DNA from: Aureobasidium sp. EXF-3400
Lineage: Eukaryota; Ascomycota; Dothideomycetes; Dothideales; Saccotheciaceae
Reading direction: 5' to 3'
DNA length: 64,000 nucleotides
NCBI GenBank assembly: GCA_024195585.1
Contig: SWBL01000005.1
Coordinates: forward strand, 248,001 to 312,000
Position 1 is the stretch's first letter. Each line of letters begins with the position of its first letter. Under the pieces are notes generated by a model, which worked only from the letters and a program-made list of their open reading frames with translations, ran no database searches and was not told the DNA's origin. A program made the translations under genes and the position numbers. Positions 56,629 through 64,000 of the stretch are shown here, piece after piece.

Positions 56629-57974
56629 ATGGATAATTTGGACGACGAGCAACAGTCAGTCTATACTGTACTGGTTACAGGCGCAAATAGGTAAATACAT
56701 ATATCGACCTCTTGAGAAAGAAAAGGTCGGCTGACATGTGAAATGTGGACAGTGGGCTAGGCTTCTCGACCTGCTGCCGCCTCATTGATGAATTTCTGCA
56801 CTCGCGACCGCAAAATCAAACACTGCACCTCATCATAACCACGCGATCGTCCTCGAAAAACAAAGATACCCAAACACGACTGTCCGCACACCTCCAAAAG
56901 ACGCTGCAGAAGGCCGACAAGTCGACTCCAGGCATCAGCAAAGTGCTCGCGCCGCGAATTAGGATATCTGGCGAGCAAGTGGATTTGTGTAATCTGCGCA
57001 GTGTCAAAGAGCTTGGAGAGAAACTGGTACAAGCAGGCAACCGCATCGATGTGCTGGTCTGCAATGCAGGCATTGGTGGGTGGAAAGGGTTGAATTGGCC
57101 CAGTGCCGTTTGGTCCATGCTCACAGACTGGAAACACTCTTGCACGTATCCAACCTACAAACTAGGCTTTGTAGGATCCGTTGCAATCCAAGGCAATGAA
57201 GAGAAGGAACAACAGTTGGGGGAGGTGTTTACGGCAAATGTGTTTGGTCATTACTTGCTTGCTCATGCGCTTGCACCTTTGATGAAGGGAACTGAGTCTC
57301 AAGACCCCGGTCGCATTATTTGGATATCGAGTATTGAGGCTTATGCTCATGCTTTCAACCCAGAAGACCTGCAAGCGTTGACCTCAGACGCAGCTTACGA
57401 GTCCTCAAAACGCCTTACCGATCTTCTGGTCCTGACGTCCGAGTTACCATCCACTGCACCTTCGACGAACACGTTCCTCCAGGAAAAGGGCGACGACAAG
57501 CACAAGAAGCCAATCATGTACCTCGCTCACCCGGGTGTTTGCGCAACTAGTATTGCAGACTTGCCACTGGTGCTGTGGTACGCCATGTTATTTGCGCAAT
57601 ACGTCGCTCGCTGGCTCGGCTCACCCTGGCACCCCGTATCCTCGTATCTCGGTGCTGTATCCAGCGTCTGGCTCTCATTAGCACCTTTCTCCTCTCTCGC
57701 ATCCCAGGAATCCACAGAGGGCAAGGCAAAATGGGCAAGTTCGACCGATGTATTTGGCAACGAACGCGTTGTACGGACAGAAGTCGCTGGATGGGGATGG
57801 GGAGGCAAGGTGGGAGAAAAAGCAGACGGGAAAATGAGATTGAGTGCGAATAGATGGAGATGTCAGGACGATGTGACTAAAGAATCGAGAGAGGAGTTTG
57901 AAGTGCTTGGACAAAGGGTTTGGAGGGATATGGAGGAGTTGAGAGAAGATTGGGAGAAGAGGTTGCAAGGCTGA
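56629..57974 (+). CDS. ERG27: 3-keto-steroid reductase Erg27 (ergosterol synthesis)
   Basis: Exons 56629-56690 and 56753-57974 give 427 residues. It is a short-chain dehydrogenase: VLVTGANSGLGFSTC binds the nucleotide (the intron splits the Ser codon of the GANSGLG motif), VLVCNAGIGG is the NAG motif, IIWISSIEA gives the catalytic Ser and AYESSKRLTDLL the YxxxK. The long C-terminal part with a hydrophobic stretch (LWYAMLFAQYVARWL) is typical of Erg27, which reduces the 3-ketone during C-4 demethylation together with Erg25, Erg26 and Erg28 at the ER. Length and layout fit the family. Confidence 0.9.
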
Positions 57975-59038
57975 TAGTCACGCTCACTTGCAACTCGATG
58001 ATCATCTATCACAGTAATACTTGCTATGCGACTTCTATACACTGGGCATACAGACCACTCTCCCTCTCTACTCAAACAGTCGTCAAAAATAAAACAAAAA
58101 ACAAAAACTGCTCACTCCCAAAATCGAACCCTGATCCCTTTCCCTTCTCCTCCGTCCATTCCCAAAAAGGAAACATCTTTGTACTGGCAAAACAAAAAGA
58201 AGGCTTGATGAATCAAACGTTCAAGTGTGTTCCAAAGATTTGAGTAGGCACTGTCTTTGCTCTCCATCCCTGTTTGAATTGGTAAAAGGCAAATTCGAAG
58301 TCAGAAATGATGGAAGAGCAGTGCTAACTAGAGCAGGATTTACACAGAATATATACCCTTAGCGAAAGGCTTGGCGTCGGAAAGTGTTGGAGGGGAGACC
58401 CTGATCCGGTTCTTTCGGACAATCGACTCTCGACCTACCTGATGCAGAAGGGTCTGGAAGAATGAATATGTGACCTATAAGGTATCAAACCGATGTATAG
58501 AGATTTGGATGATCGGAGAACATTGGATCAATGAGAAGTGAGTCATGGTGAAGGCCAATAATTGATTTTGGATACATCTATAATCGGCTTGCTAGGTAAG
58601 GAGCTCTCACAAGCCTCTCATCCAAGCCGCAATGAGTCTGCGTGATTCTCTGCTTTCCCTAACGCAAAGATCGGCCAGTACTAAACCTTCACCATAGCCG
58701 CTGCAACTGTTGTGTCTTTGGTTCACTGCTTGACCGCGCAGTGCCTGATGACCCACCCCAGTCCGGAGCGAAGGCTGTGTTTGTGAATGACACAGGTAAG
58801 AACTTTTTGCCATTCTTCCGAGTGTCCGTTTCATCGTGAAGGGCGGCAAGGTTTCCTCTTATGGCTGGTCGTAGAATGTTATTAGCCAGCGATTGAGACC
58901 TTCTGATGATGCCAGTCGACACATCTCATGTAAGCCTGACTCGAGCAACGCTTTCCCTGGCTTTCTGTACTCGATGTTCGGCTTTCGCAGTCTCTGTGTG
59001 GTCCAGGTTGATTCCGACTTGATCTCGAATTGCAGCAT
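57975..59038. other. Intergenic, convergent 3' regions
   Basis: About 1.06 kb between ERG27 and RRP46 ends. A run of A-rich sequence near 58090. No gene recognised. Confidence 0.35.
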
Positions 59039-59871
59039 CTAGCCGTTCTTCCAAGCTCTCTGCTTGTCGACGCTGGCCTCGACCACTCTCTCCATGAAAG
59101 TCTGCAAGCTGGGCTTTCCCTCCTCCATAGCATCTTCCGACAGCTGCTCCTTGCAACATTCCTCCTTTGCTTTGTCGTGTGCCTTCTCCCAGGTGTCCAT
59201 GTCAAAGTCTCCTTCGCTAAGATCCAGAACGAGGTTTCCAGTTGACGAAAAGGCAAATACGTGTGCAGAAGAGGCGGAAAGCAAGACCTTGGGAGCAGGA
59301 TTGATGGAGAGGTCGCCCGAGGATGAAACGCACAAGAGGGTTGATGTGAAAGTGCTGCTCATGGGAATACTTGCGCTGAGTAAAGAGAGCATAGAAGCGT
59401 TTAGGAGAGCTGGAAGAGGTGATAGGGCCTGTGATTTGCGTCAGTCTTGTTGCAATCTACAACGACTGAATGTATGACGGGAGCGTACGAAAGAGGCGGG
59501 AAGAGTGTTCTCTTGCTCGGGGGTGTTGACAATTTGCAAAGTCAACTGAATCAAAGTGCGAGGGTGCATGTGGGACAAGACAATGTCGCGTAGTGTCGAG
59601 TGGATGAGAGATTCGAGATGACGTTCTTTGGGACCTGCAAATGTCATATTAGATGTGGACTATGGCGAGAGCAAATAGACTGATACTCACTGCCCACGCC
59701 AACAGCAGGGCGCACGTTGACTTCCAGAGCAGCATGCTGGGGCAGCTCATCACGGCGTGTTACTTCGATAGGACCATTGACGGCCGCCACCACTGTGTAT
59801 CCCGCCGCCGAGTATCTTGCAGAGCCGTCTGCTCTATGGAGGATAGAGACGTTTGCCGAAGGAACCGTCAT
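59039..59871 (-). CDS. RRP46: Exosome complex RNase PH-like subunit Rrp46
   Basis: Exons 59871-59691, 59634-59489 and 59428-59039 give 238 residues. The RNase PH fold is recognisable: HRADGSARYSAAGYTVVAAVNGPIEV, then EVNVRPAVGVGSPKERHLESLI, then THE HPRTLIQLTLQIV block, LLNASMLSLLSASIPM and LCVSSSGDLSINP. It forms part of the catalytically inactive six-subunit ring of the RNA exosome, in nucleus and cytosol. The C-terminus adds a charged helix (EKAHDKAKEECCKEQL). Introns are 56 and 60 nt. The start codon is 187 bases from the divergent pex4 start. Confidence 0.88.
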
Positions 59872-60058
59872 TGTATCGATTTGAATACTGAAGTAAAACA
59901 GAATGCGACAGGACGAAGAAATTCCCATCTCGCCGACAAATGTTATGCCAAGCATAATCGACGTCAACCTCATCCCCACATCTTCCACCTTCACAAAGGA
60001 CCGAGGGACGATCCACAAGCATCAAGGTGTCTTTATATCGGTGCAGCAACATTATCAG

Positions 60059-60592
60059 ATGGCTTCGAAACAAGTGACCAAGAGGCTATTGCATGAGTTG
60101 CGATCATATGAGAAAGACCCAAGTGACGCACTACTCCAACTCGGCCCTGTCAACGACGAAGAGCTGACCCACTGGACGGCTGTACTCAAAGGCGTCTCAG
60201 GCACCGCATACCAAAGTAACCTACCAACCACCCCTATAATCCATCTTGTCCACATCCTGACTGAATCCATAGATGGCCTCTGGAAACTCAACATCGTCAT
60301 CCCAGACACATATCCCAACAAGCCTCCTACCATCACCTTTGTCACTCCCATCTGTCATCCGAATGTGCATTTCAAGACTGGAGAGATATGTCTGGATCTG
60401 CTCAAGTCTAGTTGGAGTCCTGTATATTCTGTCAAACAGACTCTGGAGGCCGTGCAGCAGCTTCTTACCTCTGCCGAGCCCGACAGTCCCCTGAACATTG
60501 ACGCAGCCCAACTGTTACGCCAGGGTGATCAGCTGGGTTATGAAGCCTTGGTGCGTTTCTATACCGAAACGCTACGCTGGGACGGAGAATGA
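60059..60592 (+). CDS. PEX4: Peroxisomal ubiquitin-conjugating enzyme E2 Pex4
   Basis: Exons 60059-60215 and 60273-60592 give 158 residues. The UBC fold reads MASKQVTKRLLHELRSYEKDP, GTAYQNGLWKLNIVIPDTYPNKPPTITFVTPICHPNVHFKTGEICLDLLKSSWSPVY; the active Cys is the one in GEICLDLL, next to the HPN motif. The C-terminal helix with EALVRFYTETLRW is shared with Pex4 orthologs. Pex4, held on the peroxisome by Pex22, monoubiquitinates the receptor Pex5 so it can be recycled. The 57-nt intron must be removed: unspliced, a 19-residue insert disrupts the QNGLW strand. Confidence 0.9.
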   Translation: MASKQVTKRLLHELRSYEKDPSDALLQLGPVNDEELTHWTAVLKGVSGTAYQSNLPTTPIIHLVHILTESIDGLWKLNIVIPDTYPNKPPTITFVTPICHPNVHFKTGEICLDLLKSSWSPVYSVKQTLEAVQQLLTSAEPDSPLNIDAAQLLRQGDQLGYEALVRFYTETLRWDGE

Positions 60593-60813
60593 TATCTTGT
60601 GTTTCGGTTTGACATGTTTCATTAGCGATGGCGTTTCAGTAGAGTGGCATGTTTGAAGCAAAGAGAAGCGCTGGTCGTGCGTACGTAGATATGTATACAA
60701 GAAGATAAGAGAAGAGGTAATAGTTTTGCTCATGCCCATATGCCTGCCATGCCGCATCAAACGCCGTGGTAATAACAAGCCCAAGGTATAATAGATTTTA
60801 CACTTTCATCTTT

Positions 60814-61719
60814 TTACGATCTCAGACCGAGCAAGAAGTTGCCGCCCTGACCACCGTTTTGACCATTGCCGCTGCTGCCACCGGGCAAGTAGGTGACGTT
60901 GGGGTTGTTGGCCATCATCTGAGCAATCTCCTTCTGTGTCTCGATTCTTCTGATCTGGACGAGGCCGTCACCAGCCTTCGCCACAGCCTTGGAAATGACA
61001 TCGGCTGACTCGGCTTCACCCTCTGCGCGAATGACGTTGGCCTGGCGCTCTTGCTCGGCCTTCTCGACAATGAAGCGTGCACGCTCGGCTTCCTGCTGTG
61101 CGATCTGCTTCTCCTCGACGGCCTTGGTGAACTCCTTGCCGAAAGTCATGTGGGTAATGGAAACATCCTCCAGGGCAATGTTGAACTCGGATGCACGGCG
61201 AAGGAGGTCGGTACGAATACGGTTGGAGACGGCTTCACGCTGGGTAATGAGTTCGGCAGCATCGAACTGGGCGACGATGGCCTTGAGGACTTCGTTTCCG
61301 ATCGAGGGAAGGACACGCTCATCGTAATCTTGACCGAGGTTCTAGAATGAAACATGAGCTCATGCGACTTGTATGCAGTATGAAGGCGAACGAACCTGGT
61401 AGATCTTGGGGAGAGCCTTGACTTCGGGACGGTGCAGGACTCTGAGAGTCAAGCTAACCATCTGCAAATCCTTGGAACCAGTGGTTGTGGAGATGTTGCG
61501 AGGCTTTGTGCGAACGTCGTAGATGATGCTCTTTTGCAGCCAGGGAATCAGGAAGTGGGTTCCCTCGCTCATAACGCCTTCCTTGACACCAGACAGACGG
61601 TCGAAGATGACGGCGCGAGTACCGCCCTTGACATCGTACATGGATGCATTTGCGAGCGACAGGCCGAGAGCAGCGGGCACAGCCCACTTGTAGATAGCAC
61701 CGAGAGCGTTGGCGGCCAT
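60814..61719 (-). CDS. PHB1: Prohibitin-1 (Phb1)
   Basis: Exons 61719-61396 and 61341-60814 give 283 residues. An N-terminal hydrophobic anchor ([19 protein letters not shown]) is followed by the SPFH/PHB domain: [85 protein letters not shown] and the coiled coil [25 protein letters not shown]. With Phb2 it makes ring complexes in the mitochondrial inner membrane that stabilise respiratory proteins and regulate the m-AAA protease. The end is Gly/Asn-rich ([20 protein letters not shown]). The 54-nt intron has a GTTCGT donor. Confidence 0.95.
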
Positions 61720-61965
61720 GGTTGTCGAGGTGGATTGTGCAGTGGCGCGTAGCTGCTGTAGAGAGCTTCAGATGGTGACGCTTTGCGCACGTCGGGCCAG
61801 TCGATGCTTCTTCCGACTCTTGGCGGCTGCGAGGCCCGAGCGGCGTTGCTGACCACGGCTATGGCGAACTTCGATCCTGCCTCCATCAAGACGACAGCAA
61901 CCCGGATACTGTTCCACACGACTCTCACCTCTCTTCCCTTTTCAATCAACACATAGACTATCACA
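61720..61965. promoter_or_regulatory. Shared divergent promoter of PHB1 and QCR8
   Basis: 246 bases separate the two start codons. GC-rich, no TATA box seen. Both products act in the mitochondrial inner membrane, so shared control is plausible. Confidence 0.4.
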
Positions 61966-62714
61966 ATGGGTGGTGGCGGAGAAAAGAAGCCTGGCCAGTG
62001 AGTCGCTGCAGACCCACGAGCGTCCTTGAGTGCCCACAACCTCTGGCGCATCAACGACACTCGACACCACATTGCGCATCGCTAACACTCTCTCAGGTAC
62101 ATGGGATGGTGGGGTAGCCTCGGTATGCCTTTTTCCTGACTTCTGTTTCCAACCCACACGCCGCCTGATCGATTCTCGACCTGCAATCGCCATTGACGCT
62201 TTCGCCCTTGATCCTCAACCACCGCCATGTTCTCGCCTCGCACATTGAACCAACACTAACCAATCTCTTCCGCTCAGGCTCCCCACCGCAGCGTGGTATC
62301 ATCACCTACTCCATGGCCCAGAACCGTCAGCGTGCTCTCGCTGGTACCGCACACGCCGCTATTTTCAACACCTACCGCAGAACCAAGGGCCAAATCCTTT
62401 ACTGGGCCGTCCCTATGCTCATCGGATACGAGCTCATGAACTGGGCTAGCGAGCAGTAAGCAGCCTCCGATTATATTTTCTACCTTCCAAGACACGACAG
62501 CTACGACAGCAAGAGACGGATGTGGGAAGCTGAATGCGGTCGAGAAACCTCTTTCCGTACCTTCGCTTTCCCTAGTCCATTCCTCTGGCTGTCAATCTAG
62601 CCAGCGCATCTTCTGGGCTGGTTAAAAGCGGAACTCGAGGCTAACATACTTCGCAGCAACGAGTACCTCAACTCCAAGCAGGGTCGCCTGGAGCACGCCG
62701 ACGACGAGGAGTAA
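61966..62714 (+). CDS. QCR8: Ubiquinol-cytochrome c reductase (complex III) subunit 8, Qcr8
   Basis: Exons 61966-61997, 62097-62122, 62278-62455 and 62657-62714 give 97 residues. The chain [42 protein letters not shown] is typical of Qcr8; a transmembrane stretch (ILYWAVPMLIGYELMNWA) follows, then the short intermembrane-space tail HNEYLNSKQGRLEH. It is a small structural subunit of the bc1 complex next to cytochrome b and subunit 7. Introns are 99, 155 and 201 nt, long for this window, and one exon is only 26 nt; a stop at 62457 would follow if intron 3 were retained. Confidence 0.93.
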
Positions 62715-64000
62715 ACGCATAGATTACACCGAGGGGGTCCTTTCTTTTTTTGCGAACATCGAAGCTCGACTAGCATCAATTGTAAACCAGTCACTTCGCT
62801 TTTTTGCTCTGAACAAAATGTAAATTTATCGTTCTGTGTTCTTCATGCCATGGTTCTCTTGGTCGTCATGTCGATCATCCAGGATTGTGCCTCTATCGAA
62901 TGCTTGAGATGTGAGAATAACCGAAGAACCAAGATCGGCACTCAACTGAGGAGAAGCTCAATGTTCATGTGTTGGCAGGACCAGTCAACGTGTAGTACAA
63001 GGGACTCGAATGCCCCAATAGGCTGACTGGACTAAGGCACACATTCTAACTAGCTTGACTCTCCTCTACTTGCCTTGACTACTTGCTTATACCATTCCTA
63101 TCCTAATTCGTGCTCGTGCATAGCAGACCTACCACTATGCATAGCCCCTCCTGCTACTGTGACCAACCGTTTACCATCATGGTATCACATGCCAGAGTCC
63201 GTCCCTCACAACCCTTGATGCAATTTCACCACTGAGTCCATAATTTATTCTCGTACTCTCATACTCTTGACCACCTTCATTTGTACCCTTGAGCGCCAAG
63301 TACAACAGCAAAGGAACGGTTTGATTATGACCAGTTTGGATGAAATTAGTGCTTTGAGACCGAGCAAGTGTAAGCAACGCGCTATGTGATCTGCATGAAG
63401 TTGCAAGAATACCAAGGTCGTCAAGTCGTCGCGTATGTACACAGCTCCAATTGACTTTCTATGCAACACTTCCTCAGTCCGCCTAAGCATGCCTTTTTGC
63501 TGTCCGAAAGGAACCGCGGAGGAGAACACAAGTACAATACGCAAGCAGACACAAGTTCGTGATCTCGTAAGCAGACTCTCGAATCGCCGATGGGGGGCTT
63601 TCAGAGTCGGGGGAATTATAGCGAAAGCACAGCCAGCATGGCACGACAAGAGAGACACAATGTGCACAGCATAAAATTCGATGTAAAGCATTGTTATTGT
63701 ATGGGACAACGAAAGATATGGTTTCTGATGTGGAGGTTGCTACGCATCGACTTACCTTCGATCTCTACCTCTCGTCGTGTCTACTTGCCTCTTGTCCGCG
63801 ATATCGCAGAGATAGAGGCCGATGAAAGAGATAGCAACATCAGCAGGACGATCTTTGTTGTGCTCCACTGCGTTTGGGAGCAAGAGCTTCGTGAATCGTC
63901 CCACACCAAGGAAACATGTCTCTCAGCTATGAATAATCGCGCGGGATTCCATCATGCATATTTGCTAGCTTAGCCAACCTTCTCCTTCCTTCTGTGTATG
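62715..64000. other. Region without recognisable genes, right edge
   Basis: About 1.3 kb after QCR8. The longest open frames (63245-63709 minus, 63590-63973 plus) overlap each other and show no known motif, so I leave them unassigned. A gene could start beyond the window. Confidence 0.35.

Noticed and set aside
63590..63973. 127-codon open frame at the right edge
   Set aside because: Overlaps an equally long frame on the other strand and has no recognisable motif.
1..64000. Mobile elements, viral remnants, CRISPR arrays or a secondary-metabolite cluster
   Set aside because: No transposase, reverse transcriptase, long terminal or inverted repeats, spaced repeats, or PKS/NRPS/terpene genes were seen on either strand.

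Overview
This is nuclear DNA of a filamentous ascomycete (Pezizomycotina). The genes are broken by short GT-AG introns of about 47-72 nt, often with a CTAAC/CTGAC branch site, and they lie 0.2-1.5 kb apart on both strands. The gene content is fungal: FacB/Cat8, Cdc14, Cdc24, a Pho80-type cyclin, SAP/Sit4-associated protein, Erg27, Maf1. A Dothideomycete such as an Aureobasidium relative is a guess I cannot confirm. I found no rRNA, convincing tRNA, intact transposon, CRISPR array, secondary-metabolite cluster or viral sequence. Exon coordinates in the entries were read by hand from splice signals, and each completed model sums to a multiple of three.

Left part (1-16 kb): an F-box gene cut by the left edge, an unknown 530-aa protein, a 2EXR/F-box-like protein, the six-exon acetate regulator FacB, a SET-domain protein and the mitotic-exit phosphatase Cdc14. 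Next (16-31 kb): the ATP synthase assembly factor Fmc1, an AKR7-like aldo-keto reductase, a Thi74/SLC35F-like transporter, a secreted HNH nuclease, the ESCRT-III-like Vps60, the Sit4-associated SAP protein, an acidic unknown, a damaged BTB gene and the tRNA thiolase Ncs6/Ctu1.

Middle (32-46 kb): a Pho80-family cyclin, an NRAMP manganese/metal transporter, a peroxisomal enoyl-CoA hydratase/isomerase ending in AKL, the Cdc42 exchange factor Cdc24 and an F-box/WD40 protein. Right part (47-63 kb): a beta-carbonic anhydrase with two possible first exons, a second aldo-keto reductase, a class II aldolase, the glutamate-cysteine ligase modifier subunit, AP-1 sigma, Maf1, Erg27, exosome Rrp46, peroxisomal E2 Pex4, prohibitin Phb1 and complex III subunit Qcr8. 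The last 1.3 kb holds nothing recognisable.

The genes are a housekeeping mix and not a cluster. Functional links do recur. Mitochondrial inner membrane: Fmc1, Phb1, Qcr8. Peroxisome and acetate/fatty-acid use: FacB, the AKL protein, Pex4. Cell cycle and polarity: Cdc14, Cdc24, Pcl-type cyclin. SCF adaptors: several F-box proteins. The best leads are the alternative first exons of the carbonic anhydrase (predicting cytosolic and mitochondrial forms), close divergent pairs (Phb1/Qcr8, Rrp46/Pex4), two genes whose frames miss by one base, and a nested palindrome upstream of one reductase. I did not find a clearly novel multi-gene system.
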